Positions 10,707 through 22,605 of a stretch of DNA of 64,000 nt are shown one piece after another. Position 1 is the stretch's first letter. Each line of letters begins with the position of its first letter. The notes under the pieces are model-generated. The model ran no database searches. It saw only the letters and a list, made by a program, of their open reading frames with translations, and was not told where the DNA came from. Source of the DNA: Phycomyces nitens (lineage: Eukaryota > Mucoromycota > Mucoromycetes > Mucorales > Phycomycetaceae); NCBI GenBank assembly GCA_022702545.1, contig JAHRBC010000009.1, forward strand, positions 186,001 to 250,000. The letters are read 5' to 3'. Made by a program: the position numbers and the translations under genes.

Positions 10707-12751
10707 ATAATATTTATATTGATTCTGTGATAAACTATTATATTATTTTATGGCCATAGGATAGTGTTCTTGTCAATTAAATAGTGTTTGATAATATAAG
10801 ACCATGCTTTTAGTTGATGCCGCGATTCATAGTCAAAGCATGGTTTGAGAAAAGTATTAACAAAATCAAGGGTTATTTTCTATGGGTTCTTTTGTACCGT
10901 ATTCTTCGATCTTGGTGATATAGCACATTATGTCAATGAAGTTTACTCTTTTCTTTGAGACCACCACTTGTATCAATTGCTCACTTACCAAGCCAATCAA
11001 GGTATTTGTTCAATGGATCCCATTTTATACCAAATATCCATTTACAAAATATGAAAAATATATACAAACCAACCACTTTAACAAACTATCACCTTTTAAA
11101 TTCTCCTTTGGGTTGATCAATCTTCATTTAATTGCAAAGGTTTTTGGCGAAAATATTAATAAAGTAATACTTGCTGTCCGATACTTGCCAAGCATGAATA
11201 ATAGCCATATCCTTTAGATTGTGAACAAAGGAATGGCCCTTGTATTTCAATATAACTTTTGCATTGCCAGATAAAATAAAACCACCAGATAAATCATAGT
11301 ATAGTATAGTATTCTATTGCTGTTAAAATCGATTATTACCTTTTCCATAAGATACCCTTTCAAAATCTGCGCAACGTACTTTCCCAACAAGTTTATAGCA
11401 AGACTATATCTCATAGTGTCTTTTAAACTATTCAACATTACCTGATACGCCTTCTTTCATATAATAAATCGCCGAGGCCCATTACAAAGCTGCTCCACTC
11501 AATTCAGAGATAGAGATATTGGTAAATTGAATAAGCTCATTAGATACTCTGAAATCCGCAACTATATCAATATAGCAATTAGTATGTACCCTAATATTAA
11601 CCTTTTGCAACCACGTACATACACTAAAATAGGTCTTTGGGATATTCGCAATGGGAGAAGTGGTGACCAACTGTGTAAGCTTTTTGGTCAATTTGTCTAT
11701 TTAAATAGTAATAATGTTATAAATGGCATAAGAATAGTATAAATGAAATTCTGTTTAGTTATTACCTGCGGCATATTGATTTGAATGCTATGGAAACCGA
11801 TGTTTCCACTGTCATTGTTAATGTTCATCATTGGACGGATTCAACTTTGCATTCTTCATTTATATACCCAAACGCCGAGGTTAGCACTGACAATTCACCA
11901 CTCAACGCCCTCTTGTCCTTGTAGAAAATAAATATAATATTAGTAAAAACACAGAGTAGGAATCACTTGCTCTTTGTACATGCTTACCTAGCAATCACAA
12001 TATAACTACTCAAAACAAGCTCATTAGTATTGTTCATCTCTACTTTTAATATAGAGATTAAGACTTTGGTCAATACATTGTTACTTTACAAAAAAACTTA
12101 TGAAGGAGCACGGCATTGAAAACGATGGCTTGTATGTAGCAGAAATAAAGTAGCAGCCCACACTTTGTACAATGGGCTATATACTACAACCGACATTTGC
12201 AGTTGTTAATATAGATGACGTCCAACATCAACGACTCAATCAATATCTACCAGACGGAAATAATTCTATTTTATTGCACTGTACTACATATTCAAGAATA
12301 ATTGACGCGTCACCATGAGTAGCCTCTCTGTTCTATAATTCTTTCTTTATAATGTTTTCTCTATACTTCATATTATTATACGGACACTAAATAAAATAAA
12401 GCAGCTAATAATGTCAAAAACAAAAATTCGGTTTCAAAAAAAAACGGTAGTTATGTTACCGTTTCATTCACATGCTAAAACTTATTATTCTCAAGAACAC
12501 TTGACATATTCAACACCAAATAAAATGCTCATTTCGATAAACAAGGTTGCCTAAAATTTTACGAGCCCTTTCTATGGTACTACAACTACCTCATTGCCAA
12601 AGGAAAAGAAATTCCATGCGACTTTTATGAATCGGGATCGATGACATTACCTTTCAACCACAATCTGCGGAGAAAAAGCAGTCTAAAATCAGAAAAAACG
12701 GCAGTTATGTTACCGTTTTTGGTAACTGTCACCACTCCTCTCGCCGTAGTG
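10707..12751. mobile_element. CACTA element, right part of copy 1
   Basis: This part is nearly identical, inverted, to 23290-25075 and, in direct orientation, to 57910-59255. It ends in CTCGCCGTAGTG at 12751, the inverse of CACTACGGCGAG. The terminal 330 bp contain the ACGGCAGTTATGTTACCG motif twice (near 12445 and 12697). Small frames (10930-11217 plus; 11247-11438 and 11482-11691 minus) are preserved in all three copies, but that reflects recent copying and does not prove coding. I recognise no domain in them. Confidence 0.75.
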
Positions 12752-12770
12752 GCGTCTTGTCTTACACGCA

Positions 12771-13647
12771 ATGAAGAGACAAGAAGCTCCTCAGTTGGCC
12801 AGTCCACAGGCTATCCAGAGTGGTCATTTTGAGATCCAACTGCAAGATGTTGTTGGCAAGAGCAGAAACCCAAAAATCTCAGTAAATATTAAAAGTAAAC
12901 ACTGCTTAGAACATTATTAATCAATATAAACTAGAAACTCATTCGTGACCACCTCAGAAACATGAATCTCAACACTGATGATCCCAAAAATTAAGTGAGA
13001 ATGAGGCAAAGATAACTTGGGATGTCAGTGTTGGGTTGTCTGATGAGGTCAACAAGAGTGTGGCAGATGACTTGTTAGTGTATCTACGTAGCCAGAGTGA
13101 GTCTGCCTTTGTTCCAACAAAGGAACTGTGTAGTGTGATAGTGAATAACTATTACAACTGCATAGCCAACAGTAAGCTCTTTCTGGAAAGCAAACAGGCC
13201 AAGAAAAAGGCAAACAGAAGAGGAAATCGCAAGACAGATGTAGGTGGCTCTATAAAAAATAAGAGAAACATAAATATATTTATCATTACATTTTTAGCTC
13301 TTCAAGAGACGGAAGAGAGATTTTGCCAACCACAAGGCCACATCCATTGATAAGTTTGGAAGAGACTACAGTAGTGTTTTATACAGAGATGTCATGTCTG
13401 ATGATGAAAGTAATACAAACACCACTGTAACAGTTCTTCGCCCAAGCTGGCAAAGTGATGAGGTAGCTATAATATATATTTCCACTTTTATTATATGTCT
13501 AACACGAAAATATTTAGACAGTTGAACGAGGTTGTCGACCTTTTAGATACTCTTGCAACAAGTGATTTGGGATTGAGAATGGGCCAGTTGAAGGCTCGCC
13601 ATCATGTAATTGTATCAAAAGCAATTCCTCATGGCTTAGTAGTGTAA
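12771..13647 (+). pseudogene. Plavaka-associated partner gene (ORF-A), copy 1
   Basis: Exons on the plus strand read MKRQEAPQLASPQAIQ..., then ITWDVSVGLSDEVNKSVADD, then after an intron at about 13240-13299 DYSSVLYRDVMSDDES and TVTVLRPSWQSDE, then after an intron at about 13462-13517 QLNEVVDLLDTLAT. The order and the SDE/RPxWxSDE signature match the second gene at 21387-22457, so this is a family that travels with the Plavaka transposase in tail-to-tail orientation. The role is unknown; a small basic DNA-binding or accessory protein is a guess. The stop codon (13645-13647) lies inside the LTR that inserted here, so the natural C-terminus is lost. The joint between the first two exons could not be resolved. 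Confidence 0.55.
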
Positions 13648-13916
13648 TGTGCGAGAAGTCACATAATAGATAATTGAAGATAGAACGAATACGAGGATAA
13701 ATATAATGTTTATTTGTGATAATATTCGTGATATTTATACTAATATAAGAGATGCCGCAGTATCTAAGATTATATGATAAGTGTGTTTACTGCGGTTTCT
13801 TGCTGAGCAATGGTTGTCTTCTTCTTGGCATTGTTCACTCAAGTACTGCGGTTGGAGTAGTTACTTTTGATTGTGGAGGATTAGGGCTGAGTGTCAATCC
13901 TAGTCCGCTCCTGACA
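13643..13916 (-). repeat. Solo LTR (274 bp)
   Basis: Read on the minus strand it starts TGTCAGGAGCGGACTAG and ends CATTACA, with a TATAAATATCACG promoter-like box and an AAATAAACATT polyadenylation-like signal between. A second copy of exactly the same length lies at 49246-49519. Flanking tetranucleotides GTAG and GTAT are only a near match for a target duplication. It sits between ORF-A and the transposase of Plavaka element 1. Confidence 0.75.
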
Positions 13917-14075
13917 GTATAGCCAAAATGCCCGCGCGGACAAAACGTGAACAAACAATTGTTGCATCTCTCATTCCTATACTTTCATTAATATTGTTTT
14001 GAATACACAAGTATTGTATGTTTTATATAAGAGAGTAAAAGATAGTAATAATAGAGAATAAAAGGAAAAAGAATT

Positions 14076-16797
14076 CTAAGCATAAAGCTTTCTAGGCAAT
14101 GGAATGATAAGAACTTTGGCTGCACCACGACCAGAAATATGATTGCCCATTGCAATTGGTGAAAGGATGCGATGAACAGGCAAAATGTTATCATAGTTGT
14201 ACTTTTGAAAAGTCGGCTTATACAGCTCGATACCCTGGTTGATTCTTGGTTGATGGTAAGGGACTTCATACCACTCAACAAAAGCAAAAACATACTGGGG
14301 ATTAAGGCATGCAAGAAAGTTATCAGGAGTAGGCGTCGGTGAAAAATTGTAGACGAAAAGATATTTGATACGACCAGCGTATATCTCCTCAGAGTCACCG
14401 TTTTTCTCAATATACATTGCCTGGATGTACGAACCTCTTCCGTTTGCCCCCTTACTGCCTTTAAAGACTTGTCCAAGAAGATTTATTGAGGTAAACTTCT
14501 GGATTCTGTCATTGACAAAGTTTGCATTTCTAATAATATATTTTGCACTGCAAAGATCGTCATCGGCATACTCCATCTTGTAGTACTTTAGCAGGCAGCC
14601 ATACTCAGATTTTCTCATTGTAGCTGGTGTTTTCAAGACCAATGGCAGGGAAGATGGTGGAAGGGGCTCATTGCCAAAAGTCTGCTTTACTAGATTGATT
14701 GCTGATTCCAAAAATGCAGGGAGAGAAAAATCGACAGCCTATTTTGCTGAGGCGCAAACACAGTGGTGGGAAACAGTCTGTTGAACAGAGCAAGGTGACT
14801 TGGGCTGGTGATGGTGGCAAGATGAGATTGGTAAAAGTCGCCTCTTGAACCACTTTGAACGAACTTATTCATGTATGTCTTCTCAAAACCAGCTTTACGA
14901 TTGGTGTTAAAGCCTTTGACAAGCCCGTTGTAGCGTTCAAAGCTAAACAACCAATATCCATAAATGGGCCCGAAATCTTGGATTGTCTCTTTCAAATGGA
15001 GGTGAAGGTGCATGTTTGGAGACAGGACGTCATGCTCGTACAATTCTTCACACCCACTGCAGAATCTCTCGAGACTACCATGAGCAAGCTCAATCTCTTC
15101 TTCACTGATTGTTGGCTTCATCAATAATCGGCAGGCATCAACAAACTCGATCCAGTTGGCAAACAGATCATCTTCCAACCGTCCCTTCAGCACAACAGGC
15201 GAGTAAATCAAGCACCATGATTTCCATTCATCTGCCTTCATGAATGGAAATCCCTTTGCAATTTTGGTGGTGAGAGTGGCGTATTCCGAAGGCATTATAA
15301 TCGTGTTTGCCTCAACTTGCATTGCACAAAGATCATTGTCATCGAGATGACCGCACAGGATCCACTTTTCCATCATTCGCTTGGCCGTTCCAAGGAAAAG
15401 GTTGTGCATCGGGTCCACAATTGTTGCCCTTACTGGTTCAAAGTATGAAAGATGGTGAAGCTCAGACCACTGCACTCCATTCTCATTTTCCAGCTGCTTT
15501 CTCTCCACCAAAGTTCTTGCATTTTTCCACATGATGGCATGCTGGCGGTTCTCCTCTTTTGTACGGCCAACCCACTCTGAAGAGTTGAACCCAGAATAGT
15601 CAACGATTGAAGTCCCTTCAAAACGGAAAAAGTGACGATTGCACTTATGACATGCGTTTCTGCTGTTGTGGGAAGTGAAGCCACAGGTCTTTCTTGCAGC
15701 AGGTATGTCGCATGCAACCATCAGGAGAGCAGCACGAACCAAAGCACCAGAACGATTGTATGTATCAAGTTTGATACCAGTGTACAGCTCCTCGAGCTCA
15801 TCAACAAGGGGGCACAGGTAGTTGTTGATCTCGGTAGTGCTTGCTTCTTTGGGACCTGGCATGAGCCCAAAGAGAATCACATTTTCCATCTTGTTACGTT
15901 CATCTCTTGGCAAGTTATTGATGGTAAGGTAAATCGCACCACAAGAATAAGTTACCCCATCGAAAGGCTGGAACCAATCGATGTTAAGAGTCAAGAGCAA
16001 TGATCTTTCTTTGGCAACAAACTGCATGCCGTCCTCATCCACAAACTCCTTCCACATCTTTCCATTGTATACATCAAACATGGTGCCAGGAACCTTTGAA
16101 CCACGATTCCACATGTTGATGGCGGTTTCAAATGAAGGACGCTTGAAAAGCTTTGTCAAGGCTGTTTTCAACGAGTTGTATACAAATGTACGCTTTGCAG
16201 TCAATCTAGTGGCTGTTCCAGACTTGAACAGACTGTTTCCACATTCATTTTGGCGGCCAAGTTTCTTTCCAGTGCAACAAGTAGGTACTTCACTATTGGC
16301 TTTGTAGAGAGTGTGGCAATCACTGCATGCAACAAATGTTGACACACCACTTGTCATAGCACTATACCCAGTCATCTTCTTTAAACCAGGGATACTTGTT
16401 GGGAGTCTGAAGCTTTCCCCATAGTGCTCAAGGATTGCATTAATGAAAGAGATCAATATCACGGCACCCTCATCAACAACAAGGAAGATGGCTATCAATC
16501 TATGCCATAGATCTTCAGGAAGATTGGCTGAATTCTCTGTGAGTATTAATGATAATTAAATATTAATATCTTTCTTTATTCAAAGGCACTATCAACACTT
16601 TTGTTTATTGCTGACCTTCACTCTGCTCGGCCTCTTCTTCCTCGGCCTCTTCATCAGAGGATTCATGCTCAGATGAAGATTCTTCCTTGAGCTCATCTGT
16701 TCCAAAAAGAGAATCTTTGGCTGAAAGAGGTAAGAACCCATCGGGATATTCCATGGATGACGGTACATCATTAGAGTAATCGTCATCTATTGGAACT
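14076..16797 (-). pseudogene. Plavaka/CACTA-type transposase, copy 1 (N-truncated, one frameshift)
   Basis: The upstream exon (about 16609-16797) encodes an acidic stretch (SSSEHESSDEEAEEEEAEQ) and is followed, after an intron, by about 600 codons from 16550 to 14725: NLPEDLWHRLIAIFLVVDEG, a Cys-rich segment (ACSDCHTLYKANSEVPTCC), LNIDWFQPFDGVTYSCG, LMVACDIPAARKTCGFTSH, HKCNRHFFRF and VDPMHNLFLGTAKRMMEKW. The C-terminal domain (GNEPLPPSSLPLVL to LIIPLPRKLYA) continues in another frame, so one base is gained or lost in the T-run near 14725. This is the DDE transposase family of fungal Plavaka elements (CACTA superfamily), which cuts and inserts the element. The 5' end is cut off by MULE copy 2 at 16836. 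A decayed paralogue is at 52080-52770. Confidence 0.8.
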
Positions 16798-16835
16798 AAG
16801 CATAAGTAAAGTGTATATTGGGTATATAAAATAAA

Positions 16836-19800
16836 GGGGAATTCTTGATACACTCCCTCAATACACTCCCTCCGCCAAAAAATCAAAAAAGTGTGACGTA
16901 GACTCTTTAGTAAAGAGTGAATTTCAGTGTTCATACTTTCAAGCCTTCTTTGAACTTTACCTTGTTAAAATGTTTTCTCAATCTAATCGAACTCGCGATA
17001 ACATGAACACCGAATTCAAGAAAAGCTTTGCCATTGGCAGACAATTCCAATCGAAAGAAGAGCTTACCGAAACTGTCAAAAGCTTTGGAAAGAAATACAA
17101 CGTCATCTTTTCTGTCAAAAGCTCGAGTCTTAAGCAAGGCAAATTTGCTTACATTTGTAAGCATGGAGGATTGAAGCGTGAATTGGAAAAGAATTCTGCT
17201 GGAATTGAGAATCAAGAACCATTCGAAGGCGCCGAAACTGTGAAGAAAGAAGTGAAACAGAGCACCCAAAAGTTGGATTGTCCTGCTTCTTTCAACTTGT
17301 TTGATTTCGCCATAACTAGAAGCAACATGGAGCACAATCATCCCATCTCACAGGACAACACTACTTATGCAGTTAATCGTAAGCAACCACCTGAAATTAT
17401 GGAACGAATCTACACTTTGCTGGCTAGTGGACATAAAGACCAGTTACAAGTGTTATGGACGTAAGTGCACATCAACACTTGGCAACTATTTCTAAATTAT
17501 TTTTACCTAGACTTTGAAAGTGTTGAATGTAACGAATATAATCAAAAAGGACATTCATAATATCCAAACTCTTTTTTTGAAGAATGAGAATGGAAAAGAA
17601 ATGTTTCTACTTATATCCTATCTTGAAAGCATTGGATATACTGTTCGTATTCAAGTAGAGCCGAAAGGAGACATGCAAGAAGTTAAAGGAATCTTCTTTA
17701 TTCACCATGCAGCGATTCAAGAGGCAAGAATTTGGCCCGAGGCAGTTACGATCGATGCAACCTACAAGACCAATGCCCACAAGCTGTCTCTTGTAAATGT
17801 TGTTGGCACAAGCAATGCATCCTCTGATAAAGGAAGTGATAAGCTGCAAACTTTTGCAATTGCAGCAGCTTTTGTTAATTCGGAAACCGAGGCAACGTAT
17901 ACCTGGATCCTAGAGGAGTTGCGAGAGGCCATTTGGCCTACAAATGAACACCCTTTGCCATCAGTTTTTGTCACTGACAACGAGCAAGCTTTGCGCAACG
18001 CAAGTGATGCCATTTTCCTCAAAAGCCAGCACTTGCTCTGTTCCTGGCATTTGTGGAATACCATGTCAACAAAGCTCCCGATTGGAATAATTGATTCAGC
18101 TGAGTATAATCTTCGTCGTGCTCAAGCTGAATTGGACTTCAAAGCGATCATGTCTAGCTTTGACGAAGCAAGCTATAAGGAGGCGCTTGACAGCTTTGAA
18201 CAGCTTATCACAACTCAAGGCTACTTCAAGAACAATGGAAGTTTGGCACTGCGTTACTTGAAGGATGTGTAAGTTAGAGAGTTTTTGTTAAAGTCTTTTG
18301 CTAATCATAGTCTTGTATTAGCTTGCTCCAGGATTATGAGGTCAAACACTGGGTAGGTATGTATGCCAATGATCACCCTCACATGGGAAACCGAACACCT
18401 GAAAGAGCAGAGAGCTTCCATTCAGGTCTGAAAAGAGCTTTGGGTAGCCAGTCTGCTTCCAAGCTCACGCTTACTGTTAAGCGAATGAATTCGTACTATG
18501 AGCAAAAGGTAAATGGTTAATCCCAGAAAACCCACCATCCATATTTTAACTTTTTTTAAAGAGAGCAAATCGCTACAGAAAGCTAAATGTTGAGAGGATC
18601 AGCATCGACTCAGTTCTGTTTGACAGAGAGAAAGAGTTTAGATTTAAAAATCTTGCTTTTAAAGTTGTCAGATTTGCAATGGACAAGATCAGGACAAACA
18701 CAATCACCAGCCTACAATCTGATTTTGTTTCAAGAGGTATCAATAGCAAGTGCTGGGATCGCATTAGATACAGGCTGCCATGCCCTTGCATCATTGCTGC
18801 TAGTCCTGAGGTTTTACCTCTTGACATTGTTGATATGCGCTGGCGGTTTGAACATGACCAAAGTTTGTATCTTGAAAGCAACTATATTAAGCATAACCTT
18901 TATATGTTCTGACTGATATTTCTTTACATAGACTTTGAAGAGAAAACAGAGAATGTCCCTCTCAGTTGTGTTGTTGAGCCTGATCTAGAGAGTAAAGAAA
19001 ATTTAGGTAAGTGCTGAGAATCTATGGAGGCTTCTAGGGGTGCATTTATACAGGTAAGTATACTATCAGAGTATCTTTGAAAGAAAGTAAAACTCCAATT
19101 TATGATAAAGAGGGACCTTGTTTTTTCTTGGAAATAAAACCCAAATAAACCTGACTACCACAACTTTTATAAAACTTGGCTATTATATATGCTTTATTAA
19201 AGGGTTAATTTTAATGACCCATAAATCATATTACATACTTTTATTTGCGCTTCTATGAATGCCTCCCAAATGCCCATAAAGAACTCTTTAAATTAATTGC
19301 TTCATGTGTTTATTTCATTTTTATATAAATAATAGAATCTGCAAAGAATTCTACTACCAATTCTGTTTTGGTTTCTGAGCTAACTTCCTCTGTTCAGAAC
19401 GACGATAAGGACTATTCTTGTAGTAAGAAAAGAGAATTTTTTAATAGATAAATGCTAAACCCATTGTGATTGTCTGTTTATGTTTATTAGGTGAAGATTT
19501 TGAGGTGGTTGAAGACACTGAAGATTGCGATGATAATGAAACTGATCCCAAGAGTGTTTTGTTGAAAAGCGAAAAAGATAATGATCAATTTGATGAAAGT
19601 AAGTGTACAAAATTATATTGGTCATTTCTTGAAACTCTTGTTCTTGGTCTAATGACTTGTGTTTTTTATATAAAATTTAGATCTGAAAAAAGCCTGTTCA
19701 TCCAATAAAGAGGTCTTACTAGCACGTGTAGAACAACTTCTTCATGGGATATACAACACGGTCGCTTTATACAGTACCCAGCAATAGATTTCTGATGCGA

Positions 19801-21221
19801 TCAAAGTTTTGGAGAAAACAGAGGCCATGATTCTTAAGCCAGCTATCAATATGGATCTCTTGATGCCTCCTTCCACCAACACCAATCGTAAAGGCAGAAA
19901 GTCAAAGAGAGGTGTCAAGAGTGGAACAGGACGGTTGAGAATCCTCCAAGAGCTATTTGATGAAAGCCAAAAAAAAAGAAATCCAAAAAAAAGAAAAAAT
20001 TAAAAAAGAAGAAGAGGAGCACAACAAGAAGAAAAGACAGTTGGAGATTGAAGAAAGACATGTCAACCTCGAACAAAAAAAAAGAAAGTTGACATTACTT
20101 GTACGTGCCGTTGATGGTAGCTTTTCTTATCCAGATAAAAGCGCCATTAAAGCCAAAGAGGATACAACAAGTGCCACAGGAGATTTATCTCATCACTCCT
20201 CTGCCTATGATAGGTATGTAAAGACTAAAAACAATGCTTAAAAACAACTAAATATTGGGCCTATTTTCACTTAGCTTGCAAACATATCGCAATGCAAAGA
20301 AAGATGCCCCGTTCCAATGGATACACTCGCAGTCAACTAGAAATGCAATTGCTGCCATTCATAGTGTTGGTGCTGATGGTAACTGTGGCTTTCGAGCTGT
20401 CAGTTTTGGTGTACACAAGGGCCAGCGCAAATGGATGGATGTAAAAAGTGATATGCTCAAGATGTATATGAGATACAAAGACACTTTATACAAAGCAATT
20501 GGCACAGATGCTGTGTTCCAGTACGAAGAGGAGAGAATGATCAACAGACTCCAATCCAAAAAATCGCCTTGTTTGAGGCAAACCGATCTATCCTTGTGGT
20601 TCAGCACCTTTATCTGCCCTCAAATTGTTGCTGACACATACAAAAGACCTGTCATAATCTACACATACTCTGAACATTCTGTCAAAACCACATGAAAACT
20701 GAATGCATACCATGAATCTCAGGTTTATTGGCCACTCATCCACATGAAATTAACATCTGCAGACAATCCAATCACACTTCTTCTTTCCTTTTCACACTTT
20801 TACTACGTTGAATTTCAGCGCACCCCTACAGGCCGAATGAAGAAATTCGATAAGCCAACTCTCAACTTTGACCATGTTCGAATTAGAGAGGCATTCCCTC
20901 AGACATGCAACAGTGTCGACTACTCGGTCCTTTTTAAGAGTTAAAAAAATATATTATATCAATCACAGTACTAAAATTCAATCTACAAAAAAAAGTCTAC
21001 ATTAGTCTTTTTTGATGTCCTGGTAGGAGTGTATTGAGGGAGAGTATGAAGACATTCACTTTATAAAAAAGTCTACGTCACACTTTTTCCATTTTCTTTT
21101 GGTGGGAGTGTATGAGGGAGTGTATGAAGAACTAATTACAATCCTCACAAAAAGCCTACGTCAGACTTTTTTGGTTCTTTGACGGGCGGAGTGTAATAAG
21201 GGAGTGTATCAAGAATCTCCC
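16836..21221 (+). mobile_element. MULE copy 2 (inverted relative to copy 1)
   Basis: The ends are GGGGAATTCTTGATACACTC at 16836 and the complement of GGGAGATTCTTGATACACTC ending at 21221. Its right end has an extra repeat block of about 110 bp (about 21025-21130) built from the same GGGAGTGTAT-type motifs. Flanking 9-mers (TAAAATAAA and AACAGTTTC) are not duplicates. The left flank is the Plavaka 1 transposase gene and the right flank is the upstream region of Plavaka 2 ORF-A. Confidence 0.85.
16970..20944 (+). pseudogene. MULE transposase with OTU module, copy 2
   Basis: Exon order is as in copy 1: FAR1-like N-terminus from ATG 16970, DDE core (TIDATYKTN, VFVTDNEQAL, CSWHLW, TPERAESFHSGL), linker and OTU domain (GADGNCGFRAVS, SHFYYVEF), stop at 20942-20944. 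The 252-codon core segment differs from copy 1 at only about four residues. A one-base deletion near 17443 (two C instead of three in the segment coding GHKDPVT) shifts the frame just before the first intron, so this copy should not make full transposase. The TAG after YSTQQ, the A-run frameshift and the TGA before the second half of OTU are the same as in copy 1. The two copies therefore share an already damaged OTU ancestor, unless an unrecognised splice pattern removes these sites. Confidence 0.8.
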
Positions 21222-21386
21222 AACAGTTTCTGTATGTATATTATATTTATTTTTATTTCAATTGAACAAAAACTAATAATTATAATCGAAATATACTTTA
21301 CCATATTCTAGAAAATGGTTAACTAAAGAAGAAGATTCACTCCTCGTCCCACTCATGCTGGTCCTGCTCCTGCTCCTGCTCCTGAT

Positions 21387-22457
21387 ATGGAACAGATCAT
21401 GTCAAAGCTTTCCGAGATGGAAGGCAAAATGACAAACGTCGAAGTGCAAGTGGGGTCTGTAAAGGCTCAACTCAACGTTGTTGTGGCTGGTAATGCTTCA
21501 GCAATTAGATCAATCGGTGCATTGGGTAGTGCCCATAACACTGCTCTTGTCAACACTCCCACCATTCCTGTTGCACCTGTTGCTCTTCCACCAGTTGTGC
21601 CAACCAAGCAGACGAACAATGAAGTCTATGTAAGTAGCAAATTATATAGTATGTTATCAATTCATTATCTCATATACTGTGTCAGACGGCAATTCGCAAA
21701 TATGTGTGGAAGCCAGTTTTCGTCGAGAATAACTGCAGAGATCTTGGCAAACAACAACAAGCCAAAGTGGAATATAGACGTTCCTTTCAACAAAAGTCCA
21801 AACAAGGAGTTAGTTGTTAGGATCCTCAACTACTTGAAGCCCAAGTTTGAGAGCAAGGGAATGAGGAGAAGCAACTTGCACAAGAATCTTCACACCAACT
21901 TTAGAAGCCAAAGTTCCAAAGACAAGAAGTCTTCTTCGGAGAAAGCTGCCGTGAACACTCGTTCAAGAAGGGCAAACCGTGCAGGCGAGGTAAGATATAC
22001 TTTAAATAACTAATAAATATTTAATATCAAAGAAGCAGTATTAACTGAGAATTTTAGAGCCTTTCTCGGCGCTTGAATGCTTACCTTGACAATGAGGACA
22101 CAATCAATGAGATGATGGGCAAAGATTGTGCCGACATGATAATAAAGGAGGCAATGTCCGAGGGTGAATCTGACGTAGAGACGTCTGAAAGTGGCACCAG
22201 ACGTGTCATCCGCACTGTTCGCCCAGGTTGGAGAAGTGATGAGGTAAATAATAATAAGGCAATAACTGGGTTACGTGTCTGAATAGTTATATAAAATATT
22301 AATATTTGTATTTCAGTTTAATAGACTCATCACTATTGTTGACTCTCATGTTCTTGATGGAATGGGTTTGTATTCCCATCAACTCTTGCCTTGGGTTTTT
22401 AAGAGTGTGTCAAACTCAGCGGCCCCAAATGACGTGGTTTCCCGCCTCCCACAGTGA
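21387..22457 (+). CDS. Plavaka-associated partner gene (ORF-A), copy 2
   Basis: Start ATG 21387 (MEQIMSKLSEMEGKM) opens a predicted coiled coil, preceded by an Ala-Pro-rich frame without an upstream Met. Further segments are a Pro/Val-rich linker, a possible helical region (AIRKYVWKPVFVENN or its shifted frame near 21690), WNIDVPFNKSPNKELVVRIL, a basic Ser/Lys-rich stretch, then after introns (about 21990-22058 and 22243-22315) DCADMIIKEAMSEGESD, RTVRPGWRSDE and FNRLITIVDSHVLDGMG, stop at 22455-22457. It matches the C-terminal half of 12771-13647. The frame around the intron near 21630-21690 is unresolved, so one lesion there is possible. Function is unknown. The constant tail-to-tail pairing with a Plavaka transposase suggests an accessory transposition protein. 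Confidence 0.55.
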
Positions 22458-22605
22458 GCTTTTAGAAACGATATTTAAATAAAGTTGTTGTTTATATTTT
22501 CTTACCCACTTCCCCAAGAACGTAATACCGTCAATATATATAAAGTATATTTTTTGGTGCCTTAATTTTGGTTATCTTTAAAAGAAGATATTTTTTTATT
22601 TTATA

